Origin: Gammaproteobacteria bacterium UBA7310
Lineage (GTDB): Bacteria; Pseudomonadota; Gammaproteobacteria; Pseudomonadales; Ketobacteraceae
Direction: 5' to 3'
Length of the DNA stretch: 49,898 nucleotides
Assembly (NCBI GenBank): GCA_002471665.1
Contig: DKQK01000035.1
Span: 3,131-53,028, forward strand
Position numbers and translations under genes: made by a program. Below are positions 16,625-25,063 of the stretch, one piece after another. The notes below the pieces were generated by a model. It was not told where the DNA came from. It ran no database searches and saw nothing but the letters and a program-made list of their open reading frames with translations. Each line of letters opens with the position of its first letter. Position 1 is the first letter of the stretch.

Positions 16625-18427
16625 TCAAGCGGGGTACTCATGGTTTCGAATCACCTCCAGAAAGGCATCGCCAAAGCGTTCCAGTTTGGAATCACCCACT
16701 CCGGATATCTTCAACAGAGTGCCCTCGCTCAGCGGACGTTGCTGCACCATTTCCCGCAACGTGGCGTCATGGAACACCACGTAGGGCGGCACGCCGAATT
16801 CCTCCGCCAGGCGTTTGCGACAGGCCCGCAACGCGTTCCACAAGGGGACATCCTGCTCATCGATTTCCACACTGCGGGAGCGGGGGGTCAGGGAGCCGGC
16901 TTTGGGGATCACCTTGCGCAGCTGTATGGATTCTTCCCCCCGCAGAATCGGCCGGCAGCGATCCGTCAAACGCAGGGCGCCATAGGCGTCCGGATCCACC
17001 TGCAGGTAGGCTCGCGCCACCAGTTGCCGCACCACCGCCCGCCACTCATTGACACTGAGATCGCGGCCAATGCCATAGGTGGACAACTGATCATGCTTGA
17101 ACTGCATGACCTTCTCGTTGGTGCTGCCGCGCAGCACATCCACCACATGATTGGCGCCAAAGCGTTGCCCGGTTCGGTAGACGCAGGACAGCAGTTTGCG
17201 CGCGGCCTCAGAGCCATCCCAGGTCACCGGCGGCTGCAGACAGCAATCACAGTTGCCACAGGGCTGCTCCAGGGTTTCACCAAAGTAGCGCAACAGGGTC
17301 TGGCGTCGGCAACTGGTGATTTCACACAGGCCCAGCATGGCATCCAGCCGCTGCCGTTCCAGGCGCTTGAATTGCTCGTTACCTTCAGAGGAGGCGGCCA
17401 TCTGGCCCAGCTTCACCACATCTTCCAGGCCATACAGCAGCAGGGCCGTTGCGGGTTCACCATCGCGGCCGGCGCGGCCGGTTTCCTGGTAATAGGCCTC
17501 CACGCTTTTGGGTAAATCCAGATGGGCCACAAAGCGCACATCCGGTTTATCGATTCCCATGCCAAAGGCGATGGTGGCCACCATAATGATGCCGTCCTCC
17601 CGCAGGAAGCGTTGCTGATGATGCTGGCGCAGCTCCGCCGGCAGCCCGGCGTGGTAGGGCAAGGCGTTAAAACCCTCGCTGCACAACCACTCGGCGGTTT
17701 TTTCCACCTTATTGCGGGACAGACAATAAATGACGCCGGCCTGCCCGGCCTGCTCATCACGCAGGAACTGCAACAACTGCTGGCGCGGCTTATCTTTCAA
17801 CTGAATACGATACTGGATGTTGGGGCGATCAAATCCCCCCAGAAAATGGGCCGCCTGCTGCAGATTCAGCCGCTGGGCAATCTCCACCCGGGTACGCTCA
17901 TCGGCAGTGGCGGTAAGCGCCACCCTGGGAACATGGGGAAACTGCTCATGCAACAGGCTCAACTGCAGATAATCGGCACGAAAATCATGGCCCCATTGAG
18001 ACACACAATGGGCCTCATCGATGGCAAACAGAGAGACCTCGGCCCGCTGCAGCAAGCCCAGGCAGCGGGGTTGGATCAGGCGTTCCGGTGCGACATACAA
18101 CAGTTCCAGCTCGCCGCTGAGCAATTGCCGCTCCACCTCATTGGCCTGATCCATGGACAACGAGGAATTGAGAAACCCGGCCTTGACCCCGGCGGCCTTC
18201 AGGGCATCCACCTGATCCTGCATCAAGGCAATCAGCGGGGAAATCACCACGCCACACCCCTGCCGGACCAAGGCCGGTATCTGATAACAGAGGGATTTAC
18301 CTCCACCGGTTGGCATGATAACCAGGGCATCGCCGCCGGCAACTAGGGTGTCAATGATTTGCTGCTGTTGGCCGCGAAACGCGTCGTAGCCAAAAACATG
18401 TTGCAGAATGTGGTGGGCAGAGGTCAT
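16625..18427 (-). CDS. recQ: ATP-dependent DNA helicase RecQ
   Basis: 600 residues with the complete RecQ layout: Walker A PTGGGKSLC (residues 39-47), DEAH box in IDEAHCVSQWGHDFR, helicase C-terminal motifs (GMGIDKPDVRFV, QETGRAGRDG), the four-cysteine zinc region (CEITSCRR ... CGNCDCC), winged helix, and a C-terminal HRDC domain. It unwinds 3'-5' DNA in recombination and repair. The start giving MTSAHHILQHVFGYDAFRGQ fits the family; upstream in-frame codons extend into the nifF control region and are unlikely to be translated. It is divergent from nifF. Confidence 0.96.
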   Translation of the reverse strand: MTSAHHILQHVFGYDAFRGQQQQIIDTLVAGGDALVIMPTGGGKSLCYQIPALVRQGCGVVISPLIALMQDQVDALKAAGVKAGFLNSSLSMDQANEVERQLLSGELELLYVAPERLIQPRCLGLLQRAEVSLFAIDEAHCVSQWGHDFRADYLQLSLLHEQFPHVPRVALTATADERTRVEIAQRLNLQQAAHFLGGFDRPNIQYRIQLKDKPRQQLLQFLRDEQAGQAGVIYCLSRNKVEKTAEWLCSEGFNALPYHAGLPAELRQHHQQRFLREDGIIMVATIAFGMGIDKPDVRFVAHLDLPKSVEAYYQETGRAGRDGEPATALLLYGLEDVVKLGQMAASSEGNEQFKRLERQRLDAMLGLCEITSCRRQTLLRYFGETLEQPCGNCDCCLQPPVTWDGSEAARKLLSCVYRTGQRFGANHVVDVLRGSTNEKVMQFKHDQLSTYGIGRDLSVNEWRAVVRQLVARAYLQVDPDAYGALRLTDRCRPILRGEESIQLRKVIPKAGSLTPRSRSVEIDEQDVPLWNALRACRKRLAEEFGVPPYVVFHDATLREMVQQRPLSEGTLLKISGVGDSKLERFGDAFLEVIRNHEYPA

Positions 18428-18548
18428 GGCGCGGAGTATAGCACCGGCGCCGGTTGCGCTGAACTCCCATTCGGGCAATCGCGGCGGATACCATTTTGTC
18501 GGCTTAGCAACACAACACTTTGCACCCCGGATTGGCTTCTTGAATTTT

Positions 18549-18564
18549 TGTCGCAACCACGACA
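18549..18564. promoter_or_regulatory. NifA upstream activator site 1 of nifF
   Basis: Exact TGT-N10-ACA, the NifA binding consensus, reading TGTCGCAACCACGACA. It lies about 125 bases upstream of the nifF -24 element, the usual distance for an enhancer acting by DNA looping. Confidence 0.85.
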
Positions 18565-18591
18565 AAGCACCGGAAAACCCGATTCTTCTGT

Positions 18592-18607
18592 TGTCGGGTT
18601 TTCAACA
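18592..18607. promoter_or_regulatory. NifA upstream activator site 2 of nifF
   Basis: A second exact TGT-N10-ACA (TGTCGGGTTTTCAACA), 43 bases from the first, i.e. about four helical turns, so both sites face the same side of the DNA. It is about 82 bases upstream of the -24 element. Confidence 0.85.
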
Positions 18608-18688
18608 CAGCTGCTGTTCGTTGTAGGAAGTGAACAGCAATCTTCCTATTTTTCAATACGTTATATTAAGCCTCCGCTGATTGCCAGC

Positions 18689-18703
18689 TGGCACATCCCC
18701 TGC
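18689..18703 (+). promoter_or_regulatory. Sigma-54 (-24/-12) promoter of nifF
   Basis: TGGCACA-N4-CTGC with GG and GC at the exact spacing of the RpoN consensus (TGGCACG-N4-TTGC). Transcription should start about 12 bases after the GC, leaving a leader of roughly 80 bases before nifF. It is used together with the two NifA sites upstream. Confidence 0.85.
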
Positions 18704-18796
18704 AATTACCCATCAGGGGGGCTCTCCCACCACGGCGCCCGCAACGGCCTAACCGGCCCGGCGCTCCCAGTTTCAGTCAGCATTAGGAGTCGGATT

Positions 18797-19339
18797 ATGG
18801 CCCAGGTCGGAATTTTCTTTGGCACCAACACCGGTAAAACCCGCAAGGTTGCCAAAATGATCAAGAAAAAGTTTGATGATGAAGTGATGGCAAAACCAGT
18901 CAACGTGAATCGTACCAATGTGGACGAGTTCCTGAGTTACGATTACCTCATACTGGGCACCCCCACCCTTGGCGAGGGGGAACTGCCCGGCCTGTCGTCG
19001 GATTGCGATGATGAAAGCTGGGAGGAATTTTTACCCAAGCTGGAAGACGCCGATTTATCCGGCAAAACCGTAGCCATCTATGGCCTGGGTGACCAGGTTG
19101 GCTATGCGGACGAGTTTGTTGACGCCATGATCGAGGTTTACGAGTTCATGAAAGAACGGGGTGCCAATGTTGTGGGTGCCTGGCCCACTGAAGGCTACGA
19201 ATTCAATCACTCCGAGGCGATTGTGGATGACAAGTTTGTTGGCCTGGCCCTGGATCTGGACAATCAGACGCCACAAACCGAGGCCCGCCTGGATGCCTGG
19301 CTGAACCTTATTGCCCCGGACTTCAAGCTGCCCCTATAG
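18797..19339 (+). CDS. nifF: NifF flavodoxin, electron donor to nitrogenase reductase
   Basis: 180 residues of long-chain flavodoxin with FMN phosphate loop GTNTGKT (residues 9-15), PTLGEGELPGLSSDC near 56 and GLGDQVGYADEF near 92, very close to A. vinelandii NifF as I recall it. It passes low-potential electrons to the Fe protein NifH. AGGAG lies 8-9 bases before the ATG. The start is fixed by this and by the sigma-54 promoter upstream, which excludes a longer in-frame extension. It is transcribed toward clpX and separated from it by a bidirectional terminator. It is the only nif gene of the window on the plus strand. Confidence 0.96.
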   Translation: MAQVGIFFGTNTGKTRKVAKMIKKKFDDEVMAKPVNVNRTNVDEFLSYDYLILGTPTLGEGELPGLSSDCDDESWEEFLPKLEDADLSGKTVAIYGLGDQVGYADEFVDAMIEVYEFMKERGANVVGAWPTEGYEFNHSEAIVDDKFVGLALDLDNQTPQTEARLDAWLNLIAPDFKLPL

Positions 19340-19408
19340 TAGGTAAGGCTGTGTAGGTTAAATAGAGGGCTGCACCAAACGAACGAACTCAAAAGCCCAA
19401 ACTATAAA

Positions 19409-19453
19409 CGCAATAAAAAAGGGAGAGCCTAGCGCTCTCCCATTTTTATTGCG
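19409..19453. terminator. Bidirectional terminator between nifF and clpX
   Basis: Long inverted repeat, two 20-base arms around GGGAGAGC / GCTCTCCC, flanked by A-rich and T-rich tracts (CAATAAAAAA ... TTTTTATTG). It can terminate both nifF (plus) and the iscA-to-clpX operon (minus). Confidence 0.92.
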
Positions 19454-19461
19454 TTTTAACA

Positions 19462-20802
19462 TCAAACAGCGGGCACCGCTTCCTTGGTTATTCCCTGGTT
19501 CGGTGCCGGTTCCGAGATCACCTCCTTCACCACCAGTTTCTGTGCCTCTGGATCCACGCCGCCATCGGGAGCACCTTCCACTGTCTCCTCCACGGTAATC
19601 TCGCATTTTTCCAAGCCCTGCTTGGAGGGCAGTTCAAACATGGTGGTGCGCAATAACGATTCCAGCATGGCCCGCAAACCGCGTGCACCGGTGCCCCGCT
19701 TGACGGCCTGTCCGGCAATGTAATCCAGGGACGATTCTGTGAATTCCAGATCCACACCCTGGAACGAAAACAGCTGCCGATACTGTTTGGTTAACGCATT
19801 ACGGGGTTCCTGCAAAATGCGTTTCAGGCTGGCCACATCCAGTTCATGCAGAAACGTGATAATGGGAAAGCGACCGATGAATTCAGGAATCAAACCAAAC
19901 TGCTGCAAATCATCCGGTTGCAAACCCGCCAACAGTTCGTCATTGGACAGTTCATCATCCTGTTTTATGGGCGCGCTGAAACCGATACCGGTATTGGGCG
20001 GGCGCAGCCGCTTGCCGATCACTTCAGTCAATCCCGGGAAGGCACCGCCCACAATGAACAAAATGTTCTGTGTATTGAGGATGACTTCTTCACTGCCGCC
20101 ATCACGGCGGCCGGATTTGGGCAAGTGGACTTCGGTTCCCTCCACCATTTTCAACAACGCCTGCTGTACGCCTTCACCGGAGATATCCCGTACTGCGCCA
20201 CCGCCGCTGCCCCGTTTGGCCAGCTTGTCGATTTCATCGATGTAGACAATGCCCCACTGGGCTTGCTGCACATCGCCCTGGGCTGCCTCCAATAGCCGTT
20301 TCAACAGGCTTTCCACATCGTCGCCCACGTAGCCGGCCTGGGTCAAAGACGTGGCATCACCCACCACAAAGGGCACACCGATAATCCGTGCCAGGGTTTT
20401 CACCAACAGGGTTTTACCTGTACCCGAGGGCCCGGCCATCAACACATTGGATTTTTCCAGCTCCACTTGTTCTGCATCCAGCTGGGAAAGGGTGGCGCCG
20501 GCCCCCTGGTTCATTAACCGCAGATAATGATTGTACACGGCCACGGACAGGGTTTTCTTGGCTTCATCCTGACCGATGATGTATTCATCCAGGTAATCCT
20601 TGATGGCTGCCGGGGTTTTCAGCTCCGGTTCGATGGTGACAGCTTTTCTGCCCCAGCTGCTCACCACCTGAAACGCCAGCTTGACGCACTGCTCACAAAT
20701 ATGACCGTCATTACCGGCAATGAGCGGCACCTCCGCACTTTTTTCAACACCACAAAAAGAACAGGTCGGAACCACCGATGTAATGGATGCGTTTTCTGCC
20801 AT
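19462..20802 (-). CDS. clpX: ClpX-family AAA+ unfoldase, nif-cluster paralogue
   Basis: 446 residues with the complete ClpX plan: N-terminal C4 zinc finger (Cys14, 17, 36, 39), Walker A GPSGTGKT (124-131), pore loop GYVG (157-160), Walker B IVYIDE, sensor-2 GARGLR, and the IGF loop (273-275) that docks on ClpP. The RKH substrate loop of housekeeping ClpX reads RRD here (232-234), suggesting changed substrate choice. It is the last gene of the nif operon, 39 bases after nifM. In A. vinelandii the equivalent ClpX2 limits NifB and NifEN levels during nitrogen fixation, so a similar role with housekeeping ClpP is likely. GGAG sits eight bases before the ATG. The ~50-residue tail after the family end is acidic and proline-rich. 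Confidence 0.93.
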   Translation of the reverse strand: MAENASITSVVPTCSFCGVEKSAEVPLIAGNDGHICEQCVKLAFQVVSSWGRKAVTIEPELKTPAAIKDYLDEYIIGQDEAKKTLSVAVYNHYLRLMNQGAGATLSQLDAEQVELEKSNVLMAGPSGTGKTLLVKTLARIIGVPFVVGDATSLTQAGYVGDDVESLLKRLLEAAQGDVQQAQWGIVYIDEIDKLAKRGSGGGAVRDISGEGVQQALLKMVEGTEVHLPKSGRRDGGSEEVILNTQNILFIVGGAFPGLTEVIGKRLRPPNTGIGFSAPIKQDDELSNDELLAGLQPDDLQQFGLIPEFIGRFPIITFLHELDVASLKRILQEPRNALTKQYRQLFSFQGVDLEFTESSLDYIAGQAVKRGTGARGLRAMLESLLRTTMFELPSKQGLEKCEITVEETVEGAPDGGVDPEAQKLVVKEVISEPAPNQGITKEAVPAV

Positions 20803-20841
20803 GACTGCTTCTCCAATTCCTGCCTGAGAACCTGCGGGGAA

Positions 20842-21708
20842 CTACTTCCCCGGGGCACTCAGAACGTGCTTGAGCCAGCGCTTTTGTTCACGAACCTTCT
20901 GCCGCTGTGTTAATTGTTCCTGCAATGTAGGCAGTACGTCTGCCAGGGAGGCCCGGCTGGCTGGTTTGATAGCTTCACACTGCAGGATGTGGAAGCCGGT
21001 GGATGTCTGTATTACGTCGCTAATGGCACCGGCCTGCATGCCAAACAAAACGGCATCCAGCTCCGGATACAGCGTACCGCGCTTTACCTCTCCGATCAGG
21101 CCGCCGTTCAAGGCTGAAGGGCATTCCGAATTCTGCAGCGCCTGCTGCTCGAATCGGTGCGGGTGCTTCAGCAACCGGGCATGGATTAACGCAATACGCT
21201 CCTGCGCTGCCGCCTCAGTATTTTCTGCGAAGTCACTGTTAATAGTAATCAATATATGGCGCACCACCCGCGTTTCCGGCTTTTCAAATTTCTCCGGGTG
21301 CAGGTAGTAATATAAACGGGCTTCGGTTTCGTCCACCGGATCAACGTCGCTGGTGACATAGTTCATTACCGCTTCAACCCGCAGTTCACGCTCCAGCGCA
21401 TTCAACAGCGCATCTTCGCTCAAACCGAATGCCGCCAGCGCTTCTTCAAAATCATCGTCGGATTCATAGCGCGTGCGAATCATCTGTACCGCTGAATCCA
21501 ACTCCGATGACGGCACCGCCACCTGGCGCGCCTCCGGCTGCTGCAATATGGCCTGCTCCATGAACATTTCACGCCGTGCAATGTCAGTGGCCTCCCGGGC
21601 CTGCTCCCGGCTCATGCTGTCGGGGTTGGTGCCGAAGCGCTCGTTGGCAATTCGTAACAAACGATAGTTGATGGTGTCACTGGTGGATACTTCAGCTTGC
21701 ATCGTCAT
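20842..21708 (-). CDS. nifM: NifM, parvulin-type peptidyl-prolyl isomerase for Fe protein
   Basis: 288 residues with a helical N-terminal half and a C-terminal PpiC/parvulin domain (RHILITIN ... FEQQALQNSECPSALNGGLIG ... SDVIQTSTGFHILQCE). NifM is needed for accumulation of active Fe protein (NifH), probably by isomerising a proline in it. AGGGGA precedes the ATG giving MTMQAEV, which overlaps the end of nifZ by 17 bases; a second ATG lies two codons on. The longer in-frame extension lies wholly inside nifZ and is a shadow. It is followed 39 bases later by clpX. Confidence 0.93.
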   Translation of the reverse strand: MTMQAEVSTSDTINYRLLRIANERFGTNPDSMSREQAREATDIARREMFMEQAILQQPEARQVAVPSSELDSAVQMIRTRYESDDDFEEALAAFGLSEDALLNALERELRVEAVMNYVTSDVDPVDETEARLYYYLHPEKFEKPETRVVRHILITINSDFAENTEAAAQERIALIHARLLKHPHRFEQQALQNSECPSALNGGLIGEVKRGTLYPELDAVLFGMQAGAISDVIQTSTGFHILQCEAIKPASRASLADVLPTLQEQLTQRQKVREQKRWLKHVLSAPGK

Positions 21709-22141
21709 CGTCTTCCCCTGCCAGGGCCTGCTCGGGAATCTGGTAGATATCATCACCGAATCGCACCAGATAATACATTCTGCCCGGTTCGCGCATGACC
21801 TTTTGAATCTCACCCACCGTGCCTTTTTCGGCAATGATCTGGCCTTCACTGGACAGCGCCACCCGTGTTTTTACCCGATCCCGAAACTCAAACCGGTTGG
21901 GGATCCATTCGTCTGTGGCCCGTATCAATTCTTCCTCACGACATCCCACCGTGCGCCCCTGATCCAAAAAGTGCACACGATAGATCAACTGATCCTGCAG
22001 GTAGGTCCCCACATCATAGACGCATCCGATGGAACCCCGCTTGATCAACAACTCCCCCACTTCCATACCGGGATAGGTTCCATCATTACGTACGTTGCGT
22101 ATCAGCCGTACTTCTTCACCATATTCATACGCAGGTTTCAT
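21692..22141 (-). CDS. nifZ: NifZ, MoFe-protein maturation factor
   Basis: 149 residues with two repeats of the NifZ SH3-like fold (YEYGEEVRLIRNVRNDGTYPG at the start and KGTVGEIQKV...MYYLVRFGDDIYQIP later), ending in an acidic tail. NifZ assists formation of the second P-cluster of the MoFe protein. GAGGTGA precedes the ATG. It overlaps nifM at its 3' end and follows nifW after about 30 bases, so the three are translated from one message. Confidence 0.94.
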   Translation of the reverse strand: MKPAYEYGEEVRLIRNVRNDGTYPGMEVGELLIKRGSIGCVYDVGTYLQDQLIYRVHFLDQGRTVGCREEELIRATDEWIPNRFEFRDRVKTRVALSSEGQIIAEKGTVGEIQKVMREPGRMYYLVRFGDDIYQIPEQALAGEDDDDAS

Positions 22142-22170
22142 GAGATCACCTCAGTAACGGTTTACCATCG

Positions 22171-22524
22171 TTACTCTTGTAGCAAGCTGTCCACAGAGAC
22201 AAAGGTGGTTTGCGGCCCCTGCATCTTGAACACTTTAAATACCTTTTCGGTCAGCGCATCGGATTCCACAAAATCCTGATACGCGCGGGTCAGCAACGCG
22301 GTGTACACCGCCGCCAAGGCGTTGTCGTTACCTTCACACTGGGCAACGCTTTCTTCATTCTGGGATAGATAGTCATGAAAACGTTGCATGATGTGCAGAC
22401 GGTTTACATGGACCACACTGGCATCGAACGGAATATCAAAAAAGTTAAGAAAATCCTCAGCCGAACTGAGTTCTTCCATGGCATCCTGCAACTCACCGTC
22501 TTCGTACTTGGCTTCCGCATTCAT
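22171..22524 (-). CDS. nifW: NifW, nitrogenase stabilising/protective protein
   Basis: 117 residues, the usual length of NifW, with the conserved ELSSAEDFLNFFDIPFD block at the N terminus and LLTRAYQDFVESD near the middle. NifW interacts with the MoFe protein and is linked to its maturation and protection under oxygen. GAGGT lies eight bases before the ATG, preferred to an in-frame GTG three codons earlier. It follows the TPR gene by 18 bases. Confidence 0.94.
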   Translation of the reverse strand: MNAEAKYEDGELQDAMEELSSAEDFLNFFDIPFDASVVHVNRLHIMQRFHDYLSQNEESVAQCEGNDNALAAVYTALLTRAYQDFVESDALTEKVFKVFKMQGPQTTFVSVDSLLQE

Positions 22525-22542
22525 GTTGTTCACCTCACAGAG

Positions 22543-23061
22543 TTATAGTGGTTGCGCTGTGCGCTCACTGACCTGGGCAGGCCCCATCGCCTGCAACAGG
22601 ACCCGCGCCCCCAGCCGATCATTGTTGTCCAGCTCAATTACTTTGTTGAGCATGGCCACGCCTTCCTGAATATTCCCCATACGCAGATTGAGATAACCTG
22701 CCCCCTTCAACGCCAGTAAGTAAAAGCGCACTACCGTAAAGGAATGCAACACACCATTGGCCAAGTCTGAGAAATTCAGCTCACGCCAGTGCGGGGGAAA
22801 CTCGATCTCGTCTGCCACGGCCGCCATGGATTCGTAGGCAATCCTGAGCGCATCCTGATAGCGATGCTGGTAGTAGTAAAAGCGATACAGAGCAACCAGC
22901 ACCGTTAGATTGGTTGGTGCCATCTCGTACGCTTTGATCAAACAGCTCTCGGCACCGCCCTTGGAGTATTGCTCCGATGCAGACAGAATCAGCTGCTCCA
23001 CATCCGCCGGCACTTCATCGTCAAAATAAAGCTTTTGTCCTTCAAAATCCTGCAAATCCAT
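22543..23061 (-). CDS. TPR-like protein in the nif operon, unknown function
   Basis: 172 residues, helical, with tetratricopeptide-like helix pairs: residues ~35-65 (SCLIKAYEMAPTNLTVLVAL), ~65-85 and ~125-155 (GYLNLRMGNIQEGVAMLNKV). No signal peptide and no catalytic motif are seen. TPR proteins usually mediate protein contacts, so a role as adaptor for cofactor assembly or for NifW/CysE is plausible but unproven. GAGGATAG precedes the ATG. Gaps of 10 and 18 bases to cysE and nifW make co-expression under NifA nearly certain. Confidence 0.8.
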   Translation of the reverse strand: MDLQDFEGQKLYFDDEVPADVEQLILSASEQYSKGGAESCLIKAYEMAPTNLTVLVALYRFYYYQHRYQDALRIAYESMAAVADEIEFPPHWRELNFSDLANGVLHSFTVVRFYLLALKGAGYLNLRMGNIQEGVAMLNKVIELDNNDRLGARVLLQAMGPAQVSERTAQPL

Positions 23062-23071
23062 AACGCTATCC

Positions 23072-23860
23072 TCACACTTGTTTCAGCGCTCGTTCCACCT
23101 GGCCACCGGGGCAGTCACTTTCACAGACCTGATTATCGGTTTCGCAACTGGCGTAACCGGTTGCCGCCAGACCGGTTTTTAACTGCATTTCCAACACATC
23201 AATCCGGCTTAACAAACAGGCAATGGCTTTGCCCACCGGATCGGGAATCAAGTGGTGATCCAGGTCGATGCCGTAGGGGTTTAACTGTCCGGCTTCACGC
23301 AGCTTTACGACTTTGCCGGGAATACCCACTACCGTGCAGCTGTCAGGTACATCCTCCACCACCACGGAGTTGGCACCCACACGGCAATGGTTGCCCACTG
23401 TGATGTTGCCGAGTATTTTGGCGCCCGCCCCCACCATCACGCCATCCCCCAGGGTGGGGTGCCGCTTGCCTTTATTCCAGCTGGTGCCGCCCAGGGTAAC
23501 TCCGTGATACAAGGTCACATCATTACCCACCACAGCGGTCTCACCCACCACCACACCGGCGCCGTGATCGATAAAAAACCGCTCTCCGATTCTGGCACCG
23601 GGGTGAATGTCCACATTGCTCAGCAATCGGCCCAGAAAGGAAAGAAAACGGGCAGGATAACGCCAGCCTCTCAACCACAACCGACTGGAGACCCGGTGGA
23701 TCATCACCGCATGGACACCGGGATAGGTGGTTAACACTTCCAACACATTGCGGGCGGCTGGATCTCGCTGAAACACACTGGCGATATCATCACGCCATTG
23801 TGCCCACAAGCCTTTGCTGGTACTCACTGTACTGATGCGATCACTGGCAGGGTTTGACAT
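23072..23860 (-). CDS. cysE: Serine O-acetyltransferase, nif-linked CysE
   Basis: 262 residues with the left-handed beta-helix hexapeptide repeats of CysE (DIHPGARIGERFFIDHGAG ... GVTLGGTSWNKGKRHP ... VGANSVV), including the catalytic His in IDHGAG. It acetylates serine for cysteine synthesis, supplying the sulfur that NifS mobilises for nitrogenase clusters. The C-terminal tail is extended and contains three cysteines (CETDNQVCESDC), which is unusual for the family. The start codon lies 37 bases inside nifV and has GGGAG upstream, implying translational coupling. A separate housekeeping cysE is expected elsewhere. Confidence 0.93.
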   Translation of the reverse strand: MSNPASDRISTVSTSKGLWAQWRDDIASVFQRDPAARNVLEVLTTYPGVHAVMIHRVSSRLWLRGWRYPARFLSFLGRLLSNVDIHPGARIGERFFIDHGAGVVVGETAVVGNDVTLYHGVTLGGTSWNKGKRHPTLGDGVMVGAGAKILGNITVGNHCRVGANSVVVEDVPDSCTVVGIPGKVVKLREAGQLNPYGIDLDHHLIPDPVGKAIACLLSRIDVLEMQLKTGLAATGYASCETDNQVCESDCPGGQVERALKQV

Positions 23861-25023
23861 GACTCTACTCCCGGTTGGGCAGGTTTGGTTTGGCCGTTAA
23901 CCAGGGCCACGTACCGTAATAAAAGATCTTTGGCCTGAGGGCTGCGTTTGGTGCGGGTAACATCGGAGCGGACCTGCTGCAGTAGGATGGGTACTTGCCA
24001 CTCTGCCAACTCCACTCCCAGATCCTGATAGGCTTTCACCAGCATATGCTTGCCGGAATGCTTACCCAATACCATCCTGTGCTCGCGCCCCACCTCACTG
24101 GGATCCAAGCCCTGGTAATTGCGCGCATCCTTCAACAGCCCATCCACGTGGATGCCGGCTTCGTGGGTGAACACACCTTGTCCGACAATGCTTTTCTGCC
24201 AACCCACATAGCGGCCGGATGCCTGCTCCACCAGGCTTGACAATGCCGGCACCCGACGGCTGTCGACACCGGTATCGATACCATGCAGATGCTTCAGGCC
24301 CAACACGCACTCTTCCAGCGCCGCATTACCGGCCCGCTCCCCCAAACCGTTCACCGTGGTGTTGATATGGGTTGCACCGGCCAATACGGCGGCCAAAGTA
24401 TTGGCTGTCGCCAGGCCGTAATCATCGTGGGCATGCATTTCAATTTCCAGATCACAGTGGGATCGCAGCTGCTGAATTTTCTGCATGGTACTAAAGGGCT
24501 GCAGAATGCCCACCGTATCCGCAAAGCGTATGCGGCGTGCACCGGCCTGCTGAGCTGCCGCGGCCACCTGCAGCAGAAAATCCATATCGGCGCGGGAGGC
24601 GTCTTCACAGCCAACACACACATCAAACCCAAGATCCAGCGCCGCGCTCACCATGCGCTGAATTTGGGTGATGACCCAGCCCCGGTCCCGACGCAGTTTG
24701 TTCAGAATCTGCTGATCCGAAACGGGGATGGATAAATCCACAATATCCACACCCACGTCCTGCACGGCCAGCAGATCTGCATCAAACATCCGGCACCAGG
24801 CCATCAAACTGGATGACAAACCAAGATCTGCAATGGCCTGCATCACTTCCCGCTCTTCCTCACCCATGGCGGGAATGCCAATTTCAAGCTCGCCCACACC
24901 CATGTCGGACAGCTGCTGAGCAATGGCCAGTTTCTCATCGGCGCTAAACGCAACACCGGCGCTTTGCTCACCATCCCGCAGGGTGGTGTCATTGATAACA
25001 ACTTGGGGTCGATGACTGCTCAT
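23824..25023 (-). CDS. nifV: Homocitrate synthase NifV
   Basis: 399 residues of the HMGL-like alpha-isopropylmalate/homocitrate synthase family: INDTTLRDGEQSAGVAFS near the start, metal-binding HAHDDYGLATANT near residue 200 and NTTVNGLGERAGNAALEE near 225. It condenses acetyl-CoA with 2-oxoglutarate to homocitrate, the organic part of FeMo-cofactor. The nif context and the short C-terminal region mark it as NifV rather than LeuA. GAGGATGTC precedes the ATG. It lies 40 bases after nifS and overlaps cysE. Confidence 0.95.
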   Translation of the reverse strand: MSSHRPQVVINDTTLRDGEQSAGVAFSADEKLAIAQQLSDMGVGELEIGIPAMGEEEREVMQAIADLGLSSSLMAWCRMFDADLLAVQDVGVDIVDLSIPVSDQQILNKLRRDRGWVITQIQRMVSAALDLGFDVCVGCEDASRADMDFLLQVAAAAQQAGARRIRFADTVGILQPFSTMQKIQQLRSHCDLEIEMHAHDDYGLATANTLAAVLAGATHINTTVNGLGERAGNAALEECVLGLKHLHGIDTGVDSRRVPALSSLVEQASGRYVGWQKSIVGQGVFTHEAGIHVDGLLKDARNYQGLDPSEVGREHRMVLGKHSGKHMLVKAYQDLGVELAEWQVPILLQQVRSDVTRTKRSPQAKDLLLRYVALVNGQTKPAQPGVESCQTLPVIASVQ

Positions 25024-25063
25024 GACGACATCCTCACTGCGTTGCGTGGGTCAAACCGTTGGG

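Noticed and set aside
18359..18796. In-frame extension of nifF upstream by 146 codons
   Set aside because: It runs through the NifA sites, the sigma-54 promoter and the recQ start region; the internal ATG with AGGAG is the true start.
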